From positions 100,106-164,105 of the forward strand of contig JAHHGU010000004.1 in NCBI GenBank assembly GCA_019359765.1: a stretch of DNA of 64,000 nucleotides. Reading direction: 5' to 3'. Source of the DNA: Aphanothece sp. CMT-3BRIN-NPC111 (GTDB lineage: Bacteria; Cyanobacteriota; Cyanobacteriia; Cyanobacteriales; JAHHGU01). Each line of letters opens with the position of its first letter. The first letter of the stretch is position 1. Shown here one piece after another: positions 44,322-52,996 of this stretch. The position numbers and the translations under genes are program-made. The notes beneath the pieces are model-generated. The model saw nothing but the letters and a program-made list of their open reading frames with translations, was not told where the DNA came from and searched no databases.

Positions 44322-45092
44322 ATGACCGACCAACCTAATCCAGACCTTGATTCTACAAAGCTTTATCTCAGCCCTGAGAAAGATGAACTATTTGAAAAAG
44401 GGCCGTGGCCCAAGCCGTTTGTCTTTAACGAGGATGTGGTACAAGTCTTTGACAACATGATTTCCCGTTCAGTCCCCCTGTATCGAGAAGTGCTAGCTTG
44501 TGCAGCTCATTGGGCTAAAGATTACTATCAAGCGGGAACCCGGATTATTGATGTGGGCTGTTCCACCGGAACATTTCTGGAATTATTGGGGCGCTTCTTA
44601 AAGCAGCCAGCTACCTTAGTTGGCATTGACAATTCTCAACCTATGCTAGAGAAAGCCCGGCACAAGTTAGTTCGGGTGCAACAGATTCATCAGGTTGAAT
44701 TAATCTGCGATCGCGCCCAGAACTACTCGTTTGAAAATAGCAGCGTTGTCGTCATCAACTATACTTTACAGTTTTTACCCCTACAAGAGCGCCAAAAGTT
44801 ACTTCGCTCTATCTACGAAGGTTTAACTCCAGGCGGCTTGTTATTCTTGAGCGAAAAGATCGAATCGCCCTATCGTCAATTTCAAGAAACAATTACCCGG
44901 CACTACGAAGCCTTCAAGGCGCATAATGGGTATGCCCGCACCGAAATCGAACGCAAAAAGGAAGCATTAGAGAATGTTCTGGTGCCTCTAACAGAAGCAC
45001 AACAAATTCAAATGCTTCACGAGAGCGGCTTTAGCCAAATTGATTCCGCAATTAAACTGCATAATTTTATCTCATTAGTGGCTCTGAAGTAG
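44322..45092 (+). CDS. cmoA: Carboxy-S-adenosyl-L-methionine synthase CmoA
   Basis: A 256-residue SAM-fold enzyme that makes carboxy-SAM from SAM and prephenate. Diagnostic blocks: FNEDVVQVFDNMISRSVPLY, IDVGCSTGTFLELL (motif I), GIDNSQPMLEKAR, INYTLQFLPLQERQKLL and HNGYARTEIERKKEALENVL, ending ISLVALK. One notable difference: the position aligned with E. coli Arg199, which contacts the carboxylate of carboxy-SAM, is Lys213. cmoB begins 11 bases after the stop, so the two form an operon. Confidence 0.92.
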   Translation: MTDQPNPDLDSTKLYLSPEKDELFEKGPWPKPFVFNEDVVQVFDNMISRSVPLYREVLACAAHWAKDYYQAGTRIIDVGCSTGTFLELLGRFLKQPATLVGIDNSQPMLEKARHKLVRVQQIHQVELICDRAQNYSFENSSVVVINYTLQFLPLQERQKLLRSIYEGLTPGGLLFLSEKIESPYRQFQETITRHYEAFKAHNGYARTEIERKKEALENVLVPLTEAQQIQMLHESGFSQIDSAIKLHNFISLVALK

Positions 45093-45102
45093 AAATTGCT
45101 CT

Positions 45103-46110
45103 ATGTTTGATGAGACTATTGGTTACCTACCACCCGATTATTGCGATAGCGAAGCTGGACGCTACCGCGTCCTTCGCTCTAATGCTCCACTTGAACGCGA
45201 TGCCATTTTAGCTCTGCGTCAAGAGCGGCAATCTAAGTTATTTGAGCCTCAAGTCAGTCAGTACCGCAAAGCCGTTCAGTCTGTTCAGGACATCCAGAGC
45301 AACTACTTCGACTTCTCTGATGCAGTAGTGAAAGTAGGTCGAGCCGATGAACTTTCAGCAGAACAACAGCAGCGATTTTATCAATCTATGCAAGCATTTT
45401 GCCCTTGGAAGAAAGGGCCATTTGAGCTGTTTGGCGTAAACATTGATGCCGAGTGGCGCTCTGATTGGAAATGGGCGCGGCTCTTACCCTATATTAATTC
45501 CCTAAAAAATCGCCGCGTGGCGGATATCGGCTGTCACAATGGCTATTTTATGTTTCGCATGGCTCACCAAGAGCCTGAGTGTGTAATAGGGTTCGAGCCA
45601 GTTGCCAAGCACTTCTGGAACTTTCAGCTAATTCAAAATATCGTTCAGCAAGAGATGCTCACATTTGAGTTATTGGGTGTGGAACACATCCACTTTTATC
45701 CTAATTTCTTCGACACCATCTTTTGTCTAGGAATTTTATATCATCATCCAGATCCTATCGGTCTGTTGGTAAAAATGCGGCAGGCTCTGGCACCAAAGGG
45801 AGAAATTATTGTGGACTGTCAGGGCATTCTAGGGGATTTGCCAGTTGCCCTAACCCCGCGCCAGCGGTACGCAAAAGCACGAGGGATCTGGTTCTTGCCA
45901 ACTCAATCCTGTCTAGAGAATTGGATGGCACGGGCTGGTTTTACGCAGATTAACTGTTTTAAAGCAGAACCCCTTTCTGTTGAAGAGCAGCGTCGTACCG
46001 TCTGGGCAAACGTAGACAGCCTGCGGGAATTTCTAGATCCCAAAGATTTGTCGTTAACTATTGAAGGCTATCCAGCACCGTGGCGTTATTACGTTATTGC
46101 CCGTAAATAA
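45103..46110 (+). CDS. cmoB: tRNA U34 carboxymethyltransferase CmoB
   Basis: A 335-residue enzyme that transfers the carboxymethyl group of carboxy-SAM to ho5U34 of tRNA, giving cmo5U. Strong CmoB blocks: PWKKGPFELFGVNIDAEWRS, DWKWARLLPYI, VADIGCHNGYFMFRM, FCLGILYHHPDPIGLL, RGIWFLPTQSCLENW and EEQRRTVWANVDSLREFLDP, ending TIEGYPAPWRYYVIARK. Length and motifs match proteobacterial CmoB throughout. It is directly downstream of cmoA. Confidence 0.94.
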   Translation: MFDETIGYLPPDYCDSEAGRYRVLRSNAPLERDAILALRQERQSKLFEPQVSQYRKAVQSVQDIQSNYFDFSDAVVKVGRADELSAEQQQRFYQSMQAFCPWKKGPFELFGVNIDAEWRSDWKWARLLPYINSLKNRRVADIGCHNGYFMFRMAHQEPECVIGFEPVAKHFWNFQLIQNIVQQEMLTFELLGVEHIHFYPNFFDTIFCLGILYHHPDPIGLLVKMRQALAPKGEIIVDCQGILGDLPVALTPRQRYAKARGIWFLPTQSCLENWMARAGFTQINCFKAEPLSVEEQRRTVWANVDSLREFLDPKDLSLTIEGYPAPWRYYVIARK

Positions 46111-46264
46111 TAAGGAAACTAGCAATAATAATTTCTCTTTGCAATAAGCCCATAAGCCGCTAGGTTAAATTAAACGCAAGATGTTAGACCTCTCCCCCAA
46201 AGAGTCTCCTTGTAGAAGAGGGGAGATGCTATCTAAGTAACGTTCATTGGTGGTAATTACTGAT

Positions 46265-46876
46265 ATGACGGATTTTGAACAATTAATCTTCGTTGTGGGT
46301 ACAGAAAGAATTCTCAAGCTTCTCCAAGAGGTTGCTAAAGAGGCTATTGATGCAGGTGATTGGTTGAAAGTCCGACAAATTACTGATATAGTGCCTCAAA
46401 TCACTGGGCATTCTGTCAGTGTTATGCAGCCTCATGAATCTGATGCAGGCAGTTCTACTGCATCGTTGGCAAGCCTAAGCATTTCCAAACGCTGTCTAGA
46501 GTTACTCAATAAAGCTGGAATTTATACCTTATCAGACCTAGAGCGTTACACTTTGGAAGACCTACTGGAAATCAACGGCATCGGAGAATTCGCGGCAAAG
46601 CAAATAGACAGTGCTTTACAGGCACAGGGCGTTACTTTAGACAGTATTAAGTTACGGCAAAGATGGCTTCATGAAAATACTGCCCTAGCGGAGGACTTGT
46701 TTTCTTCTGAGTCAGGCGAACTTGATGCAGATTCTTCTTTGGCTCAGTCAAACTCGTCTTATTCTGAGTCAGGTGAACCCGATGCAGATTATCCTATGGA
46801 TGAGCCGGACTTGTCTTATTCTGAGTCAGGTGAACCGGATGCGGATTCTCCTTTAGATGAGCCGATTGATAACTAA
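46265..46876 (+). CDS. RNA-polymerase-alpha-CTD-like helix-hairpin-helix protein with acidic repeats
   Basis: A 203-residue protein. Residues 1-50 are helical. Residues about 68-120 (LSISKRCLELLNKAGIYTLS then DLERYTLEDLLEINGIGEFA) match the alpha-CTD fold that binds UP elements and activators. The C-terminal 60 residues contain three copies of a SESGEPDAD repeat with acidic Asp/Glu/Pro spacers. It is not RpoA itself, since the whole N-terminal domain is absent. It lies upstream of a small acidic protein and the lanthipeptide locus. A DNA-binding or transcription-linked role is inference. Confidence 0.75.
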   Translation: MTDFEQLIFVVGTERILKLLQEVAKEAIDAGDWLKVRQITDIVPQITGHSVSVMQPHESDAGSSTASLASLSISKRCLELLNKAGIYTLSDLERYTLEDLLEINGIGEFAAKQIDSALQAQGVTLDSIKLRQRWLHENTALAEDLFSSESGELDADSSLAQSNSSYSESGEPDADYPMDEPDLSYSESGEPDADSPLDEPIDN

Positions 46877-46969
46877 CGCTTCCTGCTGTCGCGCTGGGAA
46901 GAAATCATTATGTGGGCAGAGGTATGAGGGTCATTGAACAGGGTAATCTTGGCGAAAAGGAGGTAAGTA

Positions 46970-47221
46970 ATGCCACGAGAAGTTACAGATGCTGACGGGA
47001 TTACTTGGGCTTGCGTTCAGGCGTATGCAGGTCTTTCTGAGGGTACGGAGAACCAAGCTGCGGCTCAGGTGAGCGGGGAAGATGATACATATTGGGTTGT
47101 CTGCACCCCTAATGGCGGCGCCAAGTCGGTAAGGCTGAAGCTAGATGGTGAATGGGAAACATCTTACTCGGACGACACATTGCTACAGGAAATCTCTTCA
47201 CAACAACAGCAGGACGATTAA
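46970..47221 (+). CDS. Small acidic hypothetical protein
   Basis: An 83-residue soluble protein. It has a beta-rich core (GITWACVQAYAGL, DDTYWVVCTPNGGAKSVRLKL, DGEWETSY) and a Gln/Asp-rich C-terminal tail. AAGGAGG occurs a few bases before the ATG at 46970, a strong Shine-Dalgarno sequence. No family recognised. It follows the alpha-CTD-like gene by 93 bases and may be in the same unit. Confidence 0.65.
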   Translation: MPREVTDADGITWACVQAYAGLSEGTENQAAAQVSGEDDTYWVVCTPNGGAKSVRLKLDGEWETSYSDDTLLQEISSQQQQDD

Positions 47222-47914
47222 AACTATAGCAATCCTAGCTGAGGTGTGATATGCCTCCGGCAACCGCGTTGCGGAACTAATATCCTGGCAAAAGCTTTAA
47301 AGATGCTGGGATTAGAACACAAAACTACCGTTGGAAGAACGGAAAGTAACGCTTGGGTAGAGAACGCCCTCTATCTAGACCTGGAAACAGTTCTAGGCAA
47401 GGTGACTCGTTGAGCCAAGAATTCCCGTCCCTTCGTGGGTGTGGAGCTTAAAGTCTCAAGGACATTGCTGCTTCCTATCAATGTCCTGAGCGACTAAAGC
47501 TCTGCTTGGTTATATGCGGTGTGATGAGCAGACTGACTCTAATTACCCAAGCCTAAGTATTTAACTAGACTTGATATTATACCAAATACGGGCCAATGCC
47601 GCCCTCTTTCAGGAGTTCCCGAAGGCAAGCTTTGTCCGTGTAACTGCGACTTTCAGCTGCCAGAGTTAAAAGCAGACTATAAAAGCGGATTTGGGAGCAC
47701 CTGAGTGACGAGCGTCTGTGTATAAGAGCGCTTTTTAGAACCAGCTTGTCAAAAATATTATCTGCTGTGCTGAGTAGGTTACGGAATTTAGGTTGAGGCG
47801 TTTGTAGCCCATTTTGTCAAAGAAACCTCAGTTCTTGCTGATTGCTTTCTAACTCCAAAGAAAATCAGCAAAGAATACTACAGAGAGTTACATCACTATA
47901 AGGGGATAAAAACC
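47222..47914. other. Gap upstream of the lanthipeptide precursors, with an ORF remnant
   Basis: An open stretch of 43 codons at 47285-47413 encodes MLGLEHKTTVGRTESNAWVE followed by NALYLDLETVLGKVTR. It looks like the C-terminal end of a lost gene, but I do not recognise the family. A pair of arms GGACATTG and CAATGTCC (about 47459-47488) forms a hairpin. The last 300 bases must hold the precursor promoter; no operator was identified. Confidence 0.4.
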
Positions 47915-48193
47915 ATGCTCGACCAAATCAAAGCTCTACTTCAAGATGCTCAACTGCGCGAGCAGCTTCTAGCTGCGGCTGATAGGGAAGAAGTCATCAA
48001 ACTGATTACTACAGCAGGTGCCGAAAAAGGCTACACGCTCACCGAGGAGAGTGTATCTCAGGCGGCGACGGAGCTAATGTCAGAGGGGGAAGAACTTACG
48101 GAAGAAGACTTACTCGCAGTTGCGGGAGGGGCTCGCGCAACGCTCGCTGATAGTTGTAAATCTGCGATGTGTAATTGTCAACAACAGATGTGA
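47915..48193 (+). CDS. Lanthipeptide precursor, Nif11-type leader, Cys-rich core
   Basis: A 92-residue precursor. Residues 1-72 are a Nif11-like leader starting MLDQIKALLQDAQLREQLLA and ending LLAVAGG, a double-glycine cleavage site. The 20-residue core ARATLADSCKSAMCNCQQQM has three Cys (core positions 9, 14, 16) and three Ser/Thr (4, 8, 11), so up to three thioether rings are possible. The leader is nearly identical to that of the second precursor. The modifying LanM is about 1 kb downstream. Confidence 0.9.
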   Translation: MLDQIKALLQDAQLREQLLAAADREEVIKLITTAGAEKGYTLTEESVSQAATELMSEGEELTEEDLLAVAGGARATLADSCKSAMCNCQQQM

Positions 48194-48306
48194 AATTGCT
48201 TCAAAAACACAGTTCAAGTGGGAAACAGCTGTCAATTGAGCTGAGTTTAGGAAATTTCAATACCTGACGTCAAGACGCATTGGGTCGTTTGCTTCAACAA
48301 CCTCTA

Positions 48307-48338
48307 AGCCTCTTGGCTCATCTGCAAGTTGAGAGGCT
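48307..48338 (+). repeat. Hairpin after precursor 1 (AGCCTCT / AGAGGCT)
   Basis: Seven-bp arms lie 114 bases after the precursor stop, followed by CCCAACACGCCCA. A matching hairpin with a related flank follows precursor 2 (48797-48830). This shows that the whole precursor cassette, including its 3' region, was duplicated. There is no T-run, so it may be an mRNA-stabilising or processing structure. Confidence 0.55.
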
Positions 48339-48409
48339 CCCAACACGCCCAACTGACTAACGTCTTGAAATGTAGCTAATTACTAAATCAACAAGCACAG
48401 AATACATCT

Positions 48410-48673
48410 ATGCTCGACCAAATCAAAGCTCTACTTCAAGAGGCTCAACTACGCCAGCAGCTTCTAGCCGCTGCTGACAGGGAAGAAGTCATCAAACTGA
48501 TTACTACAGCAGGTGCCGAAAAAGGCTACACTTTCACCGACGAGAGTGTATCTCAGGCGGCGACAGAGCTGATGTCAGAGGGGGAAGAACTTACGGAAGA
48601 GGACTTACTCGCAGTTGCGGGGGGAATTGGCCCCGAACTTCCATCGTACACTCCGAAGTGCCAGGAAGATTAA
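48410..48673 (+). CDS. Lanthipeptide precursor, Nif11-type leader, single-Cys core
   Basis: An 87-residue precursor. The 72-residue leader differs from that of precursor 1 at only a few positions (for example QEAQLRQQ for QDAQLREQ and TFTDES for TLTEES). The core IGPELPSYTPKCQED after the GG site is unrelated to the first core. It has one Cys (core 12) and Ser7/Thr9 as possible ring partners, so one ring is expected. Conserved leader plus hypervariable core is typical of the prochlorosin-type system. Confidence 0.88.
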   Translation: MLDQIKALLQEAQLRQQLLAAADREEVIKLITTAGAEKGYTFTDESVSQAATELMSEGEELTEEDLLAVAGGIGPELPSYTPKCQED

Positions 48674-49245
48674 AAAGGTAGAAAATTGTCCCAAAAGAAC
48701 GTTTAAGTGGGCGACTTTATAAATTGCTCTAGGTTTGGCAATTTTCATACCTGGCACTGCGATGTATCGTTGAGCCTTTTACTTCAAAAAGTCTCTGAGC
48801 CACTTGGATCAAAGATGAGCTAAGTGGCTCCCAATACGCCCAGGACAATTGCATCTGTTCGGCAGAACGCTTCATTAGGAATTGTCAGCAACCATCTTCC
48901 TCCTCCAGGGATTTTGCCTTTCTGGTGTAGGTTGAGGCTTAAGGCGCTCATAAAATCTCTGGCATTTCCAAACATACTTATTTTGATATATCTGTCTTGA
49001 AAATGAGGGAGAGAGGTAGAGCAAACTATATTTTCATCCAATGTTTGTGAGCAAGCGCGCTCATGGATATCTATTGCGAAAGCTCTGGATAGTAATTTGT
49101 AAGGTTAATTGTTGCTTTACTAGAAACAAATTTCTGTCAGAATTTTAATGAAAAGCAGCTGAAATCAAAAGTAGATTTTTATTCACTTCAATCGCTGCCT
49201 CGATTCATTCAATCTGGGTCTACCTCCATTACAAGGAATTTCAGG
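48674..49245 (+). other. Gap between precursor 2 and lanM, with a precursor-type 3' hairpin
   Basis: Arms GAGCCACTT (48797-48805) and AAGTGGCTC (48822-48830) form a 9-bp stem followed by CCAATACGCCCA, paralleling the hairpin after precursor 1. No third precursor, transporter or regulator was found. The minus-strand frame at 48820-49041 has no family features. Confidence 0.5.
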
Positions 49246-52200
49246 ATGTCTAAATTATCGATCGCAACTTTAGTCGGCTGCACTCATGCAGATTTAGCCT
49301 CGATTGTTGCTAAAGCAAGCTTCCTCTGGGAACGCCTAGATCCAGAGCATTTTATTGTGGACAAGGAACAGGCAAATGAACCAGAAATTAACCGTCGTCT
49401 AGAGCGCTGGTGCCAAGCCGTCGCCCAGGGTAATAAAGACATCTTGCAGAAACGCTTACAGTGGCAAGGCTTAGACCTTGATCGCGTTCGCCCATGGCTG
49501 GGAACCGTGCGGTTTATTGCCAATCAGTCGTTACCAGGATGGGCAGAAACCTTACGACAAATAATGCAAAAGGCGACAGAGTTTAATCCTGAGCTGGAAT
49601 CATTTCTCCCAACCAATCCAGAAAAGCCAATTCCTTTTGAAGACGTTTTCCTACCTGCGATCGCAGTTGCCAGACAGCAACTACTAACTCGCTTTAATTC
49701 TATACAACTTACGGAAGACACCCTCCCCTTATCAATCCTCTCGCCAGCTGCTTACCACGACTTAGAGCGTAGCTTACTGCAACGATTAGCAGGGCTTTGT
49801 ACTAAAACACTGGACTTTGAGTTTTCTAAGAATCGTTCCTTTGCTCAGAACTTACTCAACTCGCTGGGATTGGAAACGGATAACAACAATAGCAAGACGC
49901 ACTACACTCAGTTTGTCCATCAATTGCTTCAAGATGGACTGCTGGCTTTTTTTCAGAAGTACCCGGTTCTTGGGCGGTTAGTGGCAACGGCAGTTGATTT
50001 TTGGGTCGAGTTCGCTGCCGAATTTATTAAACGTTTGGCTGAGGATAGGGCAGATATTCAGCGAATGTTTGGCTCAAAAATTGATAGCTTGGGCAAAGTT
50101 GATAAAATTCAAACTTCCCTTTCCGACCCCCATAAGCGCGGACGAACCGTTATTGTACTCACCTTTGAGTCTGAACTCAAACTTATTTATAAACCTAAAG
50201 ATTTAGGGCTAGAGGTGGCCTTTAACCAATTTTTGAACTGGTGCAATCAGCATAGCCAGCTTTTAGATTTCAAAGTTATCCAAGTACTCAACCGAGATAG
50301 CTACGGTTGGGTGGAGTATGTTGAACACCAACCCTGTAGCGATGAGGCGGCTGCGGAACGTTTTTATCAGCGAGCTGGAATGCTGCTGTGCGTGCTTTAT
50401 GCTCTCAGGGGAACCGATTGCCACTATGAAAACTTGATTGCTAGTGGTGAGCATCTGGTGTTGATTGATATGGAAACCCTGCTGCACCATGAAGCGAATC
50501 TAATTGAGAACTCGCCGTCTGTTCAGGCATTTGAGACAACCGCAGCCCAACAACTATGGGATTCAGTGCTGCGTACCGGGCTGTTACCTCGTTGGGACTT
50601 TAGTGCAGATCGCCGTATTGCTTACGATATCAGTGGGCTGGGCAGTACAGATCCGCAACAAGCTCCCCAGAAAGCTCTGCGCTGGCAGGCAATTAACACT
50701 GACAAGATGCACCGAAGGTATGAATTTGTGACGCTGCCTATGGAGAAAAATGTCCCCTGCTTAGGCAGCAAGGCCCTGTCTGCTAACGATTACCAGGCAC
50801 AAATTACTACCGGGTTCGAGCAGATGTATCGCTTCCTGATGGCAAACAAGGACAAATTGCTGGCTCCAGATAGTCCACTTGCTGCCCTGCAAAATCAACA
50901 GGTTCGATTTATTTTCCGTGCTACCCGGATCTACGGCGTTATCCTACAAAAGGCCTGGGCACCTGACTACCTCAAGAACGGAGTTGACTACAGCATTGAA
51001 CTAGATCGCCTGAGTTGTGCCTTTTTGGTTGCTCGCTCAAAACCCGATGTCTGGTCTATTCTGAGTGCAGAACTACAAGCGATGGAACAATTGGATATTC
51101 CCTTCTTCACAGCTAGCGCCGCTAGTGAGGCGCTGAGTGTGGCAGGTTATCCATCTATACCGCACTACTTTAAGCAAGCCAGTTATCAGCAAGTTCTCAA
51201 TCAGTTGCAGAAACTTGATGAAATTGATCTGACTCGACAAGTTGCCATTATTCAAGGCTCCTTTTATGCAAAGGTAGCGCAAACTACCAGCCCGGAAACT
51301 GGGCAATGGAACCTTGAGTCGTTACCGCGGCTGAGTTCGGAACAATTGATCTCCGAAGCGATCGCGATCGCCATTGAACTGGAAACCAGAGCGATTCCAG
51401 ACCCTGATGGTAGCGTCAACTGGATTGGCTTAAGCTATATACCTGAGGCCGAACGATTCCAACTGCAAGTGTTAGACGAGGGCCTCTATGACGGACGCTG
51501 TGGAGTTGCCCTGTTTCTCGCCGCACTCTATCAGGTAACTGGTGAGCGTCACTTTGGCAATTTGGCATTGCAGACGTTACACTCCTTGCGTGAGCAGCTC
51601 CACATTCTTGACTCAGAATCACAACAACGAATGGCTCGCCTCACTGGAATTAGTGGTGCCGTGGGTTTAGGTTCGATGATCTATTCCTTGGTCAAGGTCA
51701 GCCAATTGTTGAATGATGAAACGCTATTGCCAGATGCTCAAGTATTAGCTGACTGGATAACACTGGAACTGATTGCTGCCGATCGACACTTGGATATTAT
51801 CGGTGGCGCTGCTGGAGCCATGCTAGGGCTGTTATCCCTTTATCAAGTGACAAAGAACGTAACAGTGTTAGAAAAGGCGATCGCCACTGGAGAGCATTTA
51901 CTAGCTCACCGCGTCAGTTACTCAGGTGCTCCTAAAGCTTGGCAAATCTCTGGAGATCCCCCCTTAACTGGCTTCTCTCACGGAGCAGCAGGGATCGCCT
52001 ATGCGCTACTAAGGCTGTATGCTGTTAGTCAGAATCGCAATTACTTAGAAGCAGCCCTAGAGGGGATTGAGTATGAGCGCAGCGTATTTTCCTCCTCCAA
52101 CGGCAACTGGCCCGACTTCCGAGGAATGAAACAAACAGGGCAGCCTAGCTTTTTAACTCAATGGTGTCATGGTGCTGCCGGAATCGGGTTAGCACGTTTG

Positions 52201-52560
52201 GGCAGTTTCGATATTGTGAAAACGCCAGAAATTGAACAAGAGATTGAAATCGCATTGCAAACTACCCAGCGTTATGGCTTGCAAGAAACGGATCGCCTAT
52301 GTTGTGGCAATCTGGGTCGGGTTGAGGTGCTTTTAGTCGGTGCTCAACGCTATTCTCGTTCTGATTGGTATCAAGTTGCTCTCCAGAATACTACGAATGT
52401 CGTAGCTAGAGCTAAACAAAGCGGAGCCTACCAACTATTTCCCAACTTACCTAGCTCTGTGTTCAATCCTGGTTTTTTCCAGGGGACTGCCGGCATTGGC
52501 TATCAATTACTGCGCTTGGCTTATCCAGAAAAACTGCCTTCAGTGTTGCTGTGGGAGTAA
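49246..52560 (+). CDS. lanM: Class II lanthipeptide synthetase LanM (ProcM-like)
   Basis: A 1104-residue bifunctional enzyme. The N-terminal DUF4135 dehydratase (to about residue 690) phosphorylates and eliminates Ser/Thr. It shows LIYKPKDLGLEVAFNQFL, RGTDCHYENLI and HLVLIDMETLLHHE. The C-terminal LanC cyclase (about 740-1104) joins Cys to the dehydro residues. It has GFSHGAAGIAYAL, WCHGAAGIGLARL and the CCG motif in DRLCCGNLGR. Zinc ligands are C974, C1019 and C1020, that is three cysteines instead of the usual Cys-Cys-His. This is the mark of the ProcM-like clade with broad substrate tolerance. No LanT exporter/protease lies nearby. Confidence 0.95.
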   Translation: MSKLSIATLVGCTHADLASIVAKASFLWERLDPEHFIVDKEQANEPEINRRLERWCQAVAQGNKDILQKRLQWQGLDLDRVRPWLGTVRFIANQSLPGWAETLRQIMQKATEFNPELESFLPTNPEKPIPFEDVFLPAIAVARQQLLTRFNSIQLTEDTLPLSILSPAAYHDLERSLLQRLAGLCTKTLDFEFSKNRSFAQNLLNSLGLETDNNNSKTHYTQFVHQLLQDGLLAFFQKYPVLGRLVATAVDFWVEFAAEFIKRLAEDRADIQRMFGSKIDSLGKVDKIQTSLSDPHKRGRTVIVLTFESELKLIYKPKDLGLEVAFNQFLNWCNQHSQLLDFKVIQVLNRDSYGWVEYVEHQPCSDEAAAERFYQRAGMLLCVLYALRGTDCHYENLIASGEHLVLIDMETLLHHEANLIENSPSVQAFETTAAQQLWDSVLRTGLLPRWDFSADRRIAYDISGLGSTDPQQAPQKALRWQAINTDKMHRRYEFVTLPMEKNVPCLGSKALSANDYQAQITTGFEQMYRFLMANKDKLLAPDSPLAALQNQQVRFIFRATRIYGVILQKAWAPDYLKNGVDYSIELDRLSCAFLVARSKPDVWSILSAELQAMEQLDIPFFTASAASEALSVAGYPSIPHYFKQASYQQVLNQLQKLDEIDLTRQVAIIQGSFYAKVAQTTSPETGQWNLESLPRLSSEQLISEAIAIAIELETRAIPDPDGSVNWIGLSYIPEAERFQLQVLDEGLYDGRCGVALFLAALYQVTGERHFGNLALQTLHSLREQLHILDSESQQRMARLTGISGAVGLGSMIYSLVKVSQLLNDETLLPDAQVLADWITLELIAADRHLDIIGGAAGAMLGLLSLYQVTKNVTVLEKAIATGEHLLAHRVSYSGAPKAWQISGDPPLTGFSHGAAGIAYALLRLYAVSQNRNYLEAALEGIEYERSVFSSSNGNWPDFRGMKQTGQPSFLTQWCHGAAGIGLARLGSFDIVKTPEIEQEIEIALQTTQRYGLQETDRLCCGNLGRVEVLLVGAQRYSRSDWYQVALQNTTNVVARAKQSGAYQLFPNLPSSVFNPGFFQGTAGIGYQLLRLAYPEKLPSVLLWE

Positions 52561-52669
52561 GAACGATAGCTTGAAACGCTTGTAGAGTGAGGTTTTGCTG
52601 ATCTGGTAATCTGGGAGACGAGCCGTTGGCGATCGCCTATAGACTTCCCTGAAAATCGAGATTCACAAG

Positions 52670-52894
52670 AATACAGATCATGAAGGGTTTGCGCTACAGA
52701 CTCCCCCTGGTATGGCAGATACGAAACATGGCATTCGTCTGTTTGTCGTCGGAACTGGAGGCAGCCAACACTACAGCTTTTTAGCTATTCAGCCCCATAG
52801 TGAAGTTCGTAATGCAGATACTTACGGTGTTCTCGAACTGACACTGCACCCGACAAGCTTTGATTGGCGGTTTGTCCCGGAAGCGTGGAAATAA
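52670..52894 (+). pseudogene. C-terminal remnant of a secreted metallophosphoesterase
   Basis: The frame from about 52670 reads NTDHEGFALQTPPGMADTKH followed by GIRLFVVGTGGSQHYSF, then EVRNADTYGVLELTLHPTSF and DWRFVPEAWK. This matches the conserved tail of purple-acid-phosphatase-like metallophosphoesterases (HYERF.PQ...GIR.FVVGTGG..HY...NSEVRN.DTYGVLKLTLHP). The metal-binding catalytic domain is absent, so only about 74 codons survive after lanM. Confidence 0.7.
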
Positions 52895-52996
52895 TTTAGA
52901 GATTCAGGTAGCAACTCATGCCATTAGACTGGGGATAGTTCTAAAGATTTAATAACATACGTAAAGTAAGCTGTAACTATTCATTACCTGTGAGGA

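Noticed and set aside
48820..49041. Minus-strand 73-codon frame between precursor 2 and lanM, considered as an immunity protein
   Set aside because: No ribosome-binding site and no membrane segment; it overlaps the end of the precursor hairpin and resembles dispersed non-coding repeat sequence.
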